Part shown: positions 1 to 12,121 of the stretch, piece by piece
Numbering within the stretch: position 1 is the first letter of the stretch
Layout of the letters: each line of letters starts with the position of its first letter
Source: Rhododendron vialii
Taxonomy: Eukaryota > Streptophyta > Magnoliopsida > Ericales > Ericaceae
Direction: 5' to 3'
Length of the DNA: 64,000 nucleotides
NCBI RefSeq assembly: GCF_030253575.1
Contig: NC_080569.1
Coordinates: forward strand, 25,494,501 to 25,558,500
Translations under genes and position numbers: made by a program
The notes under the pieces: generated by a model
Told to the model about the DNA's origin: nothing
Databases searched by the model: none
What the model saw: the letters and a program-made list of their open reading frames with translations, nothing else

Positions 1-500
1 ACACGATATTAAAAGATTATCCAAAATATTTCATTTAAAATAAAAGAAAATTTTCTTTAAATAACATCGGAAGCTTAGTTTGACAGAGCTAGTGTCGGTA
101 CAACGGACTCTTCTAGAAGTTGTCGTCATCCTCGACTTGATATGATCCTTCAGCTTTGTCTTCTATACCTTCTATAACTAGTGTAAAAATGTCGCGAGTC
201 GACACTCAGCAGATAAATTCCTACCCTACTAACCCCTTACTTTTCAATTAAACAAGGAGGCTGTTAATGCGAAAGAAGCATTTGTTAATGCCACAGACAT
301 TAATTACGTAGAATGCTAAAATGGCTTAATTGCCCTTCCTCCATAGTATAGTTTTGACTTTTCTATTTAGTTTTTCTAAACTACCCCTTAGTAACTTTTC
401 GTAATATTGCAAATATATCTCTTCGGATTCTTTTCCATTTCTAATCTAATTTACTAATCCTCCACCAACACAAGACCCCCAACCACGGAAATTGATATTC

Positions 501-1395
501 GCGCTCTTTTTTTTTATGCAGGCACTCCAAGCTACAATATTTTGCCAAAACTACCCTTTTGCAAGTTATATGATTTACTTCAGGCGCTCCAAAAACCTTT
601 TACTCTTCTCCTCTGCCTCCTCTCGTTAACGGAAGAAGGAAAAGAGGAAGACAATCGTATGCTCACCCACACACCGAACCCTGGCCACCCACCCAAACCC
701 TAGCCCTGCTCCTTGGGTTTTGGGTTTGCTCTGTTCCTATCGTCGCCAGTAGGAAGATATTTTTGCTTGGCTTTGTTTTTGTTTTTTTAAATGGGCTATG
801 CAAAGAGAACACAGCGTGTCAATATGGTAACGTTTTTGTTTTTGAGATCCACCGGGACCTCCAAGTGGACTTCAGAAGGTTAGCTTTCTTTTTTGAGATC
901 CACCAGGACCTCCCAGTGGACTTTCCAATTCTCCCACTCAGGTTGAGATCGACTTCCCAATTCTCTCCAGCCAAACCTAAACACAAATCTACAAATGTAC
1001 AAAATCAGTCAATTTTAATTTCAATTTCGAAGAACCAAAGTCAAAAGCCACCAAGATCAGTCAATTTTGATTTTGAGTCTACAGAAAACACGAACCTACC
1101 AATTATCTTGTGTTGCAGTCGTTATGAAGATTTTGCAGCATCAACATTTTCAATTGTGTGCTATTTATTTTGGAACATATTTGGCTGTTTGGCTGTTTTT
1201 TGGAACAGATTTTGCAACAAATTTGGCTGTTTGGAGTGCCTTTTCCTTTTGGTTTTGGTTCATTTTTTCCGTTTGGAGTGCCTCAGTAAATGAAGAGATA
1301 ATTTTGGGGGTGGAGCCAATAATTTTTATATCTTAAAAAGGGTAGTGTTATAACTTCATTAAATTTTAGAGTGCCTGCATAAAAAAAAAGGAGCT
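501..1395. mobile_element. Inner inverted-repeat element nested in the 249-2373 element
   Basis: The left arm (GCTC, a T-run, then ATGCAGGCACTCC near 503-528) is mirrored at about 1367-1394. Imperfect similarity runs roughly 90 bp inwards. Two near-copies of a 27-bp block starting GAGATCCACC lie inside, near 845 and 895. No coding sequence is supported and no target duplication was found, so the exact ends are approximate. Confidence 0.5.
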
Positions 1396-1485
1396 CGAAA
1401 ATCAGCTTCCCCAACAAAAGCCCTTTCTTCTACAAAATCCAGTTACCTCCTCCTATGCTACGAAGGCAATAAAAGGATTAAACAA

Positions 1486-1705
1486 TATTTTCTCTGTCCC
1501 AAATCGCTGGATTTCTACGAAAAGATGCGTAATTTTGCAAAAATAAAAATACTTCCGCGCATATTTTTTCTGAATGTTTTACACCATATTAAAGAGCTCG
1601 TATTTTAATTTGGTGTAATGAAACTTAAAAATGAAGCTTGGAAGTACTTTATTTTTCGATCCAAGAACTTTTTGTAGGGCCAAGCAATTTGGGACGGAGG
1701 GAGTA
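1486..1705. mobile_element. Stowaway-type MITE, TA target site
   Basis: The right end GGGACGGAGGGAG is followed by TA. The left end TTTTCTCTGTCCC is a decayed version of the Stowaway terminus and is preceded by TA. The element proper is about 216 bp (1488-1703). Its interior shares the AAATTAAAGAGCTC / ATTTTAATTTGGTG palindrome with the element at 28049-28282, so the two are the same family. Confidence 0.7.
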
Positions 1706-2537
1706 ACTTAAGTTATTCTCTTCAAGTCCACTACAAATCACCAGTGACAAGACACAACCAGAACAATCAGAAATCAAAATTAACTTCATTTTGTTTTTTA
1801 ACTGTTATGTCTAATGCTTCATGCATATTGGAAATCAATGAAAAAAATATCATATTAAAACGTATAAATGAAGTTGCAAAACACATTATAAATTCCTAAA
1901 ATACACATAGGAAGAAAATTATAAACCCTAAACATTAGTTTGGTTTCAAATCTTAGAACCCATATGTAACAGTTGAAAAACGAATAATAGACCTTAGGTA
2001 TGTAAAAGAATAAAAAAGTACCTTGGATATGATAATGAGATGAAGTAGTGGGGATGAGGATTTTTTGTTGTTAGAAGACAGATTCATTTTTTTAAGATGG
2101 GGAAGATGAAGTTTCAGCCATTGCTTCTTTGTAGAAGAAAGGACTTTGGTTGGGTTTTGTGATGGTGGAGTAGTAGTAAATTAGATACGGAATGGGAAGG
2201 ATTTGACGAGATTTTTGTGCTGTGCAATATACAGAAAGTTACTAAGGGTTAGTTCAGGAAAGCTAAATAGAGGAGAAGTCAAAACAATATTAATTACTAG
2301 GGAGGGAGGACAATTAAGCCAATTTAGCGTTATATGTAATTAATGTCCGTGGCATTAACAGCCTCCTTAAACAATCATTCAATATAACAATCGATATTAA
2401 AAGAAGTGCAGAAGAACAACACGTCATTCTTTTCTTACTATTCATTAACTTATGTGTAATCTAAGATGTTCTTCACAAGATCTTTTCTTCTCCAACCATT
2501 AATCATGACATGTTCCATGAGATCACTCCCTCTTGTC

Positions 2538-3391
2538 TGTCCTGTAACACCCCGTCCCACATCGGAAGTCTACATGGATGATCTTGGGCATATAACAAAC
2601 CTTGTGGGCTACTACTAGTACCTTGTGCTTAAGCTTTTGGGCCATGTGGTGTGGCTTGTGGATCAAAATCAGGGTACTGGGCCAGTGGTCTGCTTGGGGC
2701 GTTACAGGTGGTATCAAAGCCATCCATGTACACGACCGTGTGGGCCCTTGGAGTTTGGTTTGATTTGGTTGTTGGTTTGATTTGTATTGGTGATTATAGT
2801 GCTCAACCCCTCGCGAGGGCGCGAGGCTATAAAGTTGGGGAGATTGTAACACCCCGTCCCACATCGGAAGTCTACATGGATGATCTTGGGTCGCGAGGCT
2901 ATAAAGTTGGGGAGATTGTAACACCCCGTCCCACATCGGAAGTCTACATGGATGATCTTGGGCATATAACAAACCTTGTGGGCTACTACTAGTACCTTGT
3001 GCTTAAGCTTTTGGGCCATGTGGTGTGGCTTGTGGATCAAAATCAGGGTACTGAGCCAGTGGTCTGCTTGGGGCGTTACAGGAGAGTGGTATCAAAGCCA
3101 TACATGTACACGACCGTGTGAGCCCTTGGAGTTTGGTTTGATTTGGTTGTTGGTTTGATTTATAATGGTGATTATAGTTTTCAACCCCTCACGAGGGCGC
3201 GAGGCTATAAAGTTGGGGAGATTGTAACACCCTGTCCCTCATCGAAAGTCTACATGGATGATCTTGGGCATATAACAAACCTTGTGGGCTACTACTAGTA
3301 CCTTGTGCTTAAGCTTTTGGGCCATGTGGTGTGGCTTGTGGATCAAAATCAGGATACTGAGCCAGTGGTCTGCTTGGGGCGTTACATGTCC
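2538..3391 (+). mobile_element. TRIM retrotransposon, tandemised (four LTR copies), TSD TGTCC
   Basis: Three 164-bp LTR copies (2543-2706, 2917-3080, 3223-3386) start TGTAACACCCCGTCCC and end GGGGCGTTACA. A fourth copy (2845-2890) keeps only its first 46 bp. After two of the LTRs comes a primer-binding site TGGTATCAAAGCC (2709 and 3087), complementary to initiator methionine tRNA as in plant TRIMs. Each internal region ends in a purine tract (TTGGGGAGAT) before the next LTR. The array is bounded by the 5-bp duplication TGTCC (2538-2542 and 3387-3391), so it sits at one insertion site. It encodes no protein. Unequal recombination between LTRs is the simplest explanation. Confidence 0.9.
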
Positions 3392-4019
3392 TACATTAGG
3401 GTCTTAAGTGAATACGCCCAAGTTATGTACCTAGCATAGATTCACATACGACTATACATGAAAATGGGACAGCTTAGCAGACTATGACATGACCAAGGTT
3501 CGCCTAAAAAATTTTCAACCACTAATTATGACTTGTCCCATGGGTCACTCCTTCTTGTCTTTTCATAACATCTTTTCATAACAAGGGGAGCTTGCCATGT
3601 CATGTCATGACTAAGGTTTGCCCTGTTAGCACCATCATTTTGCCTACAGACAATCCAACCATAACTCAATAACTTTTCAATTTATCATTTATATAACTTC
3701 GTCTAGGTGAATTCTACTCGCATACCGTCCCGTGAACCTAAGTCCGATTTAGCACATATAACATGATTCATCAAATAACAACTTATCTCGTAACATGATA
3801 TATCACAATGGGATAACAAATACGTCAAGTAAAACATGTATTTTGCAATTGGGCCGATGCCCTTGTGTTTATTAGATGTATGAGTAATTAAACGCATAAG
3901 GGTTTTGAATAGGGTTGATGCCTTTTAGAATATTTAAGTTTTTGTGAAAAAAATAAGTTTAATTTATTTTAGTAACTGTGAGGATCTCGTTAGTTTTTTG
4001 TAACCCTTGTGTTTAGTTG
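3392..4019. other. Gene-free stretch
   Basis: I see no coding region or delimited repeat. A short motif around 3470-3620 occurs twice in part (pieces near TAGCAGACTATGACATGACC and CATGTCATGACTAAGG). The sequence is AT-rich intergenic DNA. Confidence 0.5.
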
Positions 4020-5074
4020 GTATTTTTTAGAGGTGGCAATCCTAACTCATATTTTTTTAACCTACCCAACCCGTCCACTTATAACTCAATCCAACCCATC
4101 CATATTTATATGAGTTTAAAATGAGTTCAATATGTGTTGGGACTAAAACACCCACAGCCCATTATAAAACAAGAAAGGAAACACAAAACACGGAAGTAAA
4201 GGTCAAGCTAATTACAAAATTGTCATCAATACAGGGGAAGCTCCTCTTCTTTCTCTCTCTCACTCTCACACGCACTCTTTCTCTCTCTGACTTTTATCAG
4301 TCTAGCAGGGGAAGTTCCACGTACAGTTACAATCCAGATCCACTTATAAAGTCGATCAAATCTTGCAAAAAAATGGTCCCTTTTTTTTTTTAATGAAAAA
4401 CTAGATGATTTGTTTGTTTAGTAAAATAGTTAAACTCAAGCAAAATTTTTGACTTGTTTAATAAACGAGTCGATGTCAAAGTAGTCGCAGCTCTGCTCCA
4501 ATTTATGTAGCCCGGTGAACAAGCCAAGCTCGAACATTTTCAAATTCGGCTCATTGGAGCACTATCAACAGAGGGTTACCATTGTGACACGCTACGAAAT
4601 TCAGGGACGGAAATTTTGAATGAAAAAAAAAACTAGACCATTTTTTAGCAAAATTTGATAGACTTTATAAGTATGAAGGAAAAGGAGGGGAAAAAACAGG
4701 GGGAGGGTTATTTTGTTCATTGTCTTTCTTTTTTGATTCGTCTCTTTGAATAGAACCAATAATCCACAAAAAATTGACGCAGAACGTAAAAATAAAAAAA
4801 AATTAAAAATTGACTTATATAGCCGAAAGACCCCACGGAGTTTTGCCAATTTGTGAACGTGTTTCAACCAATATCGGGGGAAGACAATATTGGGGGGGTG
4901 GGCGCGGGGGGAAGAGGGGAACGGGTCAGGTCGGGTGGGTTTAGGTTTGACTTGACCCATATTTGACCCGACACGTTTCAACCCATTTACTATTTGACTC
5001 ATATTTGACCCACAACCCGTTTCAACCTGTCCAAACCCGTCCAGACCCGCTCATTTGTCACATCTAGTATTTTT
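4020..5074. mobile_element. Non-autonomous hAT-like element, TSD GTATTTTT
   Basis: An 8-bp direct repeat GTATTTTT (4020-4027 and 5067-5074) flanks a 1039-bp element. Its termini are TAGAGGTGGCAA on the left and TAGATGTGACAA on the right, read as the reverse complement. Subterminal regions are rich in copies of an AACCCGTCC / TTGACCC motif, typical of hAT subterminal repeats. No transposase frame survives. The 4430-4560 interior resembles the GCTCG-rich hAT family at 13635 and may be a nested remnant. Confidence 0.75.
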
Positions 5075-5201
5075 AATAGAATTAGAAGGGGTTTATGTAT
5101 TGTTAATAAAATATAATATTGTAACCTTAGAGTTTGATTAAGATTCTCAGATTCTTCCACGACAATTTATCATAAGCAATTAAAACTATTAAACTAGTTT
5201 A

Positions 5202-5444
5202 TACTCTCTCCGTTCCAATTTAATAGTCTTTTTTGGGAGTTCTTGTCACTTTTCAATTGATTATATCTTGTAATTTATACTAATATTTTATGTGATTTTA
5301 AAAACATTGTGTTATTGAATTAATCGAGATCTATCAAACAAAATCCATATTGGATATAAAATTTATTACCAATTTAAAGATATACATAATTTTTTATCCG
5401 ATTAGAATAGAACGATGGACTATTAAATTGAGATGGATAGAGTA
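5202..5444. mobile_element. Stowaway-type MITE
   Basis: The termini are CTCTCTCCGTTCC at 5204 and GATGGATAGAG ending at 5442, with TA on both sides. The subterminal sequence AATTTAATAGTC is mirrored as GACTATTAAATT. It is about 239 bp long and non-coding. Confidence 0.7.
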
Positions 5445-7029
5445 TTGCTTTTACTTCACTTAGTATCGTGGAGTAAAAGTTGGTTTTGACGGTGGCGGCG
5501 TAGGCAGCAGCTTCAGTCCTTCAGTATGTGGCGGCAGCGAGTTCAAGTTGATTGTGGCAAGTCTACCTCGAGTTTGTCTACCCCATGTTGGTTGCTCATC
5601 TTGCTTGGCCTTTCCACTTGGCCACTTCACCCACCTTCACGAGTGTAATTGCTGGGTCCGGCTCCGATGTCTGGTTCCACGCGGCATTTTCTTCTTTCAT
5701 TTTTTTTTTGGGTGTATTTTGATTCCTTGTTTTAGTTGTATTTTGTTTCATTGTACTTTATTTCTGCATTAATATATCTGGGTTGAATTGATTCAAAGGT
5801 TCATTTGGTTCAGGCTATTCAGAAAAAAGTTCTTGTCTCTGTTTAAGACCTGTTACTTGAGAGGAAATTTAGGAGATCAGTTATTGGGAGGAAATCAAGA
5901 AAGCCCCTCCTGGATATTGACAGGATAAAGCTCCATACCCAGACGGGTACAACTCGGCTTTTTACCAATAGAATTGAGATCGAGATGGTTGGTTTAGATT
6001 TGGTGGCAGCTATAATGTACATTTTTTATAATGGTTTCCTACAAAGGAGTGGAATGCAACAACCATTTCCTTATTTCCTAAGGTTAATTGGTAACCCTTC
6101 CACCATTATAGGCCATTTCTTGTTGTAATGCGACAATTTCAGAAGATGAGCCATTAAAGTAACCTCTTAACCAATCCAAAAAAAAAAGAAAGAAGGGCAA
6201 GAAAAGAAACTCACCTTCTTTTGTACATAATGTTATGTAATAAAAAAAAAAAAAAAGGGGTAAGAAAAGAAACTCACTCTCTTTTGTACATAATGTGACT
6301 ACATAGACCATCTTTGTGGAACTTAAAAAAGTATGTGGACTAATAAATGCGGAGGGAGGGAGTACTTGAGATCGGCTCGTGTTTGCCTTGATTAAAGCTC
6401 GTTTGAGATCGCTCGTTTTATAAACAAGTTAAACCCGGACACATTTTTGAAACTCGTTAAGTTTTCAAACAAAGCTCGATCAACTACTTGTTCAGCTCGT
6501 TTGGCTCGTTTGTCGCCCCTAATCAAGAAAATTATTTAATACCCATGGGGCCTTAGGGGCATCGTCAATTGGTGTCCCGGACCTCTCTTCAACCACACAT
6601 TTCTGTGGAGCCCGAAACAAAGTATGAGAAACCCACGACAATGTATGGTGAGGAAATGTTTGGGGCACCGCTGCCTTTTGGCACAAGGGCACGGCAGCAG
6701 GGCACTGAAGAAATTTTCTTCTCTTCATCATTTCCAGAAAAGAAAATTGAAGACGATCCGATCTCAAACGGAAAGGAAATTTTTTTTTTTTGCTCGTTTG
6801 ATATCTGAAAACCCAAACGGAAAGAAATTTTTATTTTTCTCATTCCCACTACCAAATGATATTACTACAGGCTTTCTCGTTCCCGGTATGGGATATCTGA
6901 AATCCCAATCGGCAATCCGCCAATACCTCCTTTCAAAAGCAAAAAACTCAAACAAAAGAAAATTTTAAAAAAACAAAATTTCAAACTCAACCTTACGTGC
7001 ATTTATGAGACTAGCCAATCTCAAACAAG
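5445..7029. other. Gene-free stretch with repeat remnants
   Basis: No gene is supported. A segment containing AAGAAACTCAC and TTTTGTACATAATGT is duplicated in tandem around 6184-6300, separated by A-runs. A Stowaway right end (GGAGGGAGGGAGTA) is at about 6351-6363. The right end of a hAT-type element rich in GCTCG ends at about 6520 with CGCCCCTA; its left end is not recognisable. The open frames at 6519-6968 are overlapping low-complexity frames on both strands and are not supported as genes. Confidence 0.45.
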
Positions 7030-7215
7030 CAACCTTTGCGACAGCAATGATATGAGTACAATAAGTTTGTACAACAACCGTGCACAGATTGATTTTGCCT
7101 CCGTCTCGGGTTCCACAAAGATGATCGGAGCCGCACATTCAATTCAAAATATTTTGTTTAGAACCTCTTAAAAAAAAAACATCTCAATTCGATATCGATA
7201 AGGGCGTTAAAGAAT
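7030..7215. mobile_element. Half of a foldback MITE
   Basis: The sequence GTCTCGGGTTCCACAAAGAT, followed by a GATCGGAGCCGC block and a CAATTCGATATCG block, matches one arm of the palindromic element at 12755-13131. The matching second arm is absent here. The fragment ends right before the small open frame at 7218. Confidence 0.5.
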
Positions 7216-7217
7216 CA

Positions 7218-7391
7218 ATGGAGATTGCCACTCTCTCTGTCTCTCAATTGGGTTTTGGTTCAAATGTCTTTGAACACCAGCACAGGTTACTTAACCCAGA
7301 TCCTAAAATTGGCAAAACTCCTTCTGGCTTCTACCAAAAGGGCTTCAACTTCACCTTCGTGTTGCCTCCCACGCGCCCGCGTCCCTGCTGA
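7218..7391 (+). CDS. Unrecognised 57-codon open frame, possible gene fragment
   Basis: The frame begins MEIATLSVSQLGFGSN at an ATG directly after a foldback-MITE arm and ends at TGA. Its composition (serine/leucine start, then PDPKIGKTPSGFYQKGF) looks more protein-like than the low-complexity frames around it. I do not recognise a family. It could be the first exon of a broken or transposon-captured gene, or chance. No donor site or continuation is convincing. Another open stretch at 7615-7836 (plus strand) is equally unassigned. Confidence 0.2.
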   Translation: MEIATLSVSQLGFGSNVFEHQHRLLNPDPKIGKTPSGFYQKGFNFTFVLPPTRPRPC

Positions 7392-8079
7392 TATGGAAAC
7401 TCATCTATTCGACATTGCCGTCAATATTGGAAATCCCCCACAGCTCCACTGTCAACATGGTTTCCCCCAAGCTTTCATTTCATCAAGCAAACATTAAAAT
7501 CTCCACTAACCATCCCTACGGCAGCTAAGTTTGAGGAAAGTCTTCTAAGATCCAATCTATCAGACGTAGTACACTATGCCAAAAAAGTAGCATTACAACT
7601 TTTATGCCACAGTTTTGAGGAACTCGATATTCATTGATTCTCCGACACAGTCATTGAAGAATTGGGAGGCTTTAGTGCACCGGCTGCAGAATGAGAGAAA
7701 TCATGCTTCCAATATATCCAACACGGTTATTCTTACTACGAGGACCATCAAAAGTAACATTGTACGGTATTCTTCCAGATTGTCAATTCTCTACAAATCT
7801 GTGATTCTCTCTAACTTGGGTCATGTTCACCCATGATACCGTGCAATGCCTCCACCCCTTTGACAACAAAGAAAGAAGAAGGAATAATATGCAATATAAA
7901 CAATAGCTCACACATCAGACAGTTACTAAAGTTCAACTTGTTGAGACTAACAAGATATCCAATACATGGTAGCAGTGTAGCACTACTAAAAAGAGAAACA
8001 TTACAATTTACAAGCTAATAACAACATAATGATAACATTAAATTACACTCAGAAAAACAGATGACTTCAGTTGTCCATT
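7392..8079. other. 3' flank of locus A
   Basis: The part from about 7920 (GTTACTAAAGTTCAACTTGT) resembles sequence at about 19685 downstream of the locus B FBD exon, so it is probably the old 3' UTR and flank of locus A. The rest holds nothing I recognise. Confidence 0.4.
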
Positions 8080-8619
8080 TCACTCATAGAACATTACCAC
8101 TGCATTGGGAGAAGATCTTGGAAAACTTAAAAGCTTTTGGAAAAATTCCGTGATCGGTTTAACATCATCCCTTAAGGCATCGATAACCATCTTTTGCAGC
8201 ACCCTTGCATTCTCTAGTAGAAATTGTACAAATGCGAAGTTCAAGTCACTGCATAACCATCTGACCCACCAAACTTAACTTTCGTGAGATGCAGCATCAG
8301 ACACTCAAAAGTCCTCTTTTGGAATGTCCAATAGAGCTTTTCATCAAAATCGCAAAGTTTGGTGAGAGTTTCCCCAAAATACTGCAAACGTAAAATACAT
8401 TATGCTCAAGTTGTATTAAACCTAATGCATAGTAACATAATGTGCACGTCTAAGAACCTCAGAATGCCTCTTATGAACCATAAATGCCTTGTTCACTTCA
8501 CTATACTCAAAAAATATTTCTCAACTCAATCATTACTCTCATTTTTCTCACTTAACTTTTCAATCATTACTCTCATTTCTCACTCTATCTCTCTCCACTT
8601 TTTACCTCTCTCTCTAAGC

Positions 8620-9042
8620 ATTACTGTTGGGATTTGTCCCACATTGGTTAATTATCTCCTCCAATACTAGTATATGAGCCTGGGCGGCCTCTCCACTCTT
8701 TGCCAATTGGTTTGGAGTTGGATGCTTTAACATGGTATCAAAGCTAGAGTTTCGGAGGCTTTTCCCCTTTGTCTGTGCCATAGTTGCACTTTCTTTCATT
8801 GTGATCCGTGTGTTCCGGATCCTTTGTTTACCTCTCCACGAGTTGCACTTTCTTTCATTGTGATCCGTGTGTTCCGGATCCTTTGTTTACCTCTCCACGT
8901 GCGAGTCAGGGGTTGCACGTGCGGGGGAGTGTTGGGATTTGTCCCACATTGGTTAATTATCTCCTCCAATACTAGTATATGAGCCTGGGCAGCCTCTCCA
9001 CTCTTAGCCAATTGGTTTGGAGTTGGATGTTTTAACAATTAC
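8620..9042 (+). mobile_element. Complete TRIM retrotransposon, TSD ATTAC
   Basis: Two 108-bp LTRs (8625-8732 and 8930-9037) start TGTTGGGATTTGTCCC and end in TTTAACA. They differ at only a few bases. The primer-binding site TGGTATCAAAGC follows the first LTR at 8733, and a purine tract (GCGGGGGAG) precedes the second. The 5-bp target duplication ATTAC is intact on both sides (8620-8624, 9038-9042). The 197-bp interior contains a perfect 59-bp tandem duplication (8782-8840 and 8841-8899). No protein is encoded; movement would need enzymes supplied in trans. It lies in intron 2 of pseudogene A. Confidence 0.92.
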
Positions 9043-12000
9043 TCTCATTTCCCTCTCTAGAGATTTTCCAAAAACACTACTCAAATCACAAACCAAACAA
9101 AGCAAAAATTATTCAAATGTCTGATTTAGAGTTCATTTATGAGGATGTCTATGCACTAAAAGAAGGGAAAGTGATTTCAACAAATCACTTGCAATCACAA
9201 GTAGTGCAATAGAGGTTTATCTCTCTCTTCCGTCAAAAAGGTGCCCCCAAGAAATTATAGCGACCACCATGTGTTAGAAACAGTTGATTAGCAAATAAGA
9301 CTGAATGGCATGGTTACTAAAGCCATTCTTCACTCATCTCCTGAAATAATGGCATGGTTGCTTATCTCTCTCTATGTTTGGTGTGTTGCCAAAAAAACCA
9401 AGCTAACTTAACAACATCAAAAACTTGATGGAGAAATAATTCAAATTTCAACATATAACCACTTCCACTTGCGAGAAATGGTCTCTTCCTATAAAGAGGG
9501 CGCCCAACATTTGTAGCAACCACCGAACACTAGAAACGAGTCAAGCAAGAGACAACAGGATATATTATGCTCTACATACCTCGTGAAGTAATGAACAAAT
9601 AAGTAAAAGATAGTGAAAGAACACAACTCACAGTAACTGGAAGGGGACATGGCTGTGACTCCGAATGTCTCCAGATTAGGCGAACTTTCCAACAGGTTAG
9701 CTATCCCAGGGAGGACTGATTTGAAGATATGCGTATCTAACCTTAAACATTCGCACTTCAAAAGGGGAGAGCGCAAACCTTTGGCTTCCATTATTGATAG
9801 TACCTAGAAGATGCAGAAGGCCAAAAATAAAAATAAAAATTACCACATTCAAGAAGATCATTCAACAAACACAACAATAAGTGTCTGGCATATACAGACA
9901 AAAATACCATGTTTCATAGCTTAGTTTACAAACCATGTTTCAATCCTCAACTAGAGTAAGAGTAACCGAGCAGTACTAAAGATACTGGATAAGTATACTT
10001 AAAACGGTAAACCTAATAACATGGTTGATCATAATAAAGAGGCATGCATTCCTCCAATAGAACTCAATGTGCATAAAACCTAATGCGGGATATTGGGGAC
10101 TTACAGCGTGATCTCATTCTCATTCTCAATACTGGGCAGTTCAATAAACTTCTTAACAGCAAGGTTGGTTCTAGAGTTAGTAATAGGAGAATATATTCCA
10201 CAATCCACATGATTGCATGCGAGTTTGTTGAGGGTAAAGGGAGTGATCTCATGCCAACAGCAACATGCCATTGCTAGAGGAACAACGCTAACACAAAAGC
10301 ATGAACAAGGCTAGTACTCTCTAGGCTGTTTTTCTCCACTCAAATGGCTCGAAATCCATATCTGGTTGGCCGTAATGAGTTGGTTATATAGGGAAAGAAG
10401 TATGATATAGCTGACCTCTAGAATATTGGTCTAATTCAATTTCTTACCAAACCTAACAAAGCTGAGTTCCGAGTCCCAATCAATTTGGCTACCTAACTAG
10501 AGTTCAGCTTTGGTCTACCCCTTAGTGCTACTATTTACCGTAACCATATCACTCCTCCTGACTATTACGTCGGTTGAACTATGATAGACGAGCCAAACCG
10601 CCATAATCTATTTTGAGTATAAACATACACATCTTTCAAGTTGGCTTTGGTACCATATAAGCATCTGCCTTTCCACTTTCCACTTTCCTCCAAGACCACG
10701 AAAACATTTTGCAGCAGAAGAAAGACAATCAGAAAAGCCAAAAACAAGAAAACCAACATTTTCACAAACTTACGCAAGTTACCCATAGGACTCCTTTGTG
10801 GCACTAATTATGCTACAAACTAATGTTATCTATTACTGCATATATTAACAAAACTATGCACAGACTTTGCTGGATTGAAATGCAAATAGAAGTATTTCTT
10901 AGTAAAATAACAACTCAATTCTTGAAATACCTAACAAATATTCCGACACAAAGAAATTGAGCACTTCTCCGTCAAGGTTTAAACTCAACTGGCAAGCTTA
11001 GTCACATGACTCATTTTGTATTATCTATAAAGGAAATGCTACTATAAACATACAAGAAAGCCTCTGTGTATAGCTCAATTAAACAAGGACAGGATTGTGA
11101 AAAGACCAACCTGTATAGCCCAAGTACCTAAAGTAATGTTCTTCACATGAACAAGGCTCTCGAGAAGTCCCCTTAAAACCTTTTGAATACTTTCATAACC
11201 ATCATCGGGGTCAAGGTCGCTATCATCATCGCTTTCATCACCAGGCCTTATAAAGCCAAAATTGAGTGTGGCATCAACCAGTGACGATACATCAAGCAGC
11301 CGACAAGTAGTCCTCCCTAAACATCCTAAAATCTGCAACGACTGAAGATTAGGAGCTGAAATTTCCAACTCAGAGCCAAGCAGCCAACACGATAACTTAC
11401 ATAGTCCCGAATTTCTCTCAAGATCATTTCTTTCAGAGCTGAATGACTAACATGCATACAATCGAAACCATAGAAGTGGTAAATTTTCAAAAACTCCAAC
11501 ATGGGACTACCCGCTAGTATCTTCTCAACCACACCATCACTCAACTTCACACGCCTGATCCACAATTTAGTTAAAGAATTCCAGGCAACAGCTCCTTTGG
11601 GCACCACACTGCACAAACAAAAGTGCAACGTTTTGAACGACGGATTTGTAAACAAGAGCTGCAGCAACCTATAACGGCATTCATCAATCATATAATAATT
11701 TATATCCTTGAACTAATGGTGAAGCTCCTCCGTCCCCTCACCTACCGCAAAGCGAGTCCATAAACTAACATTGGGTTCGAAATCCGGCGGGTAAGTATTA
11801 GTATCACAATCAATGCGGAATTTCTTGAGCTTAGAACAGTTGCTGAGAATTAGGTTTTTGTCAACAAATGGAACAAATATAGCAGAATTGTCGTAACAAC
11901 AGGAACGGAAGTGGAGAGATGGGAGGTAAGTCCAAAGGAATTGCCACTGTCTCGACAGTACCTGGGTTTTGATGGCGTCTTCAATCGGTACGAAGGAGAG

Positions 12001-12121
12001 AATGTGAGCGAGTACAGAGTCAGGCAACTCAGAGATTCAATCAACGGTGGTGGTTATTTTTCTGCGACGCCGTTTCGGAGAGGGTTCGTCGGAAAAGTGA
12101 CCGCTGGGTCCATCAACTGGG

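Larger units (their letters stand above)
249..2373. mobile_element. Non-autonomous DNA element with long terminal inverted repeats
   Basis: The left end (from 255, AGGAGGCTGTTAATG) reappears as its reverse complement at the right end (to 2367). The similarity continues inwards for about 150 bp, to roughly 420 on the left and 2220 on the right, with scattered mismatches. The hexamer TAAACA lies directly outside both ends (249-254 and 2368-2373) and may be a target duplication. No transposase is visible. A second inverted-repeat element (about 501-1395) and a Stowaway MITE (1488-1703) sit inside it. Long inverted repeats suggest a Mutator-like or foldback element, but a 6-bp duplication is not typical of Mutator, so the superfamily is left open. 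The open frames at 763-1336 are low-complexity and look like chance. Confidence 0.6.

Noticed and set aside
763-1336. 176- and 89-codon open frames
   Set aside because: Low-complexity Phe/Leu-rich frames within a non-autonomous inverted-repeat element; two overlapping frames, no domain.
2523-3158. Open frames on both strands in the 2.5-3.2 kb region
   Set aside because: They are translations of the repeated TRIM LTRs and internal region, in several frames, with no protein family.
6519-6968. Five overlapping frames on both strands
   Set aside because: All share AT/F-K-rich sequence with no conserved domain; typical of chance frames in low-complexity DNA.
8614-9038. Two nearly identical minus-strand frames at the TRIM ends
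   Set aside because: They are the two LTR copies translated; not genes.
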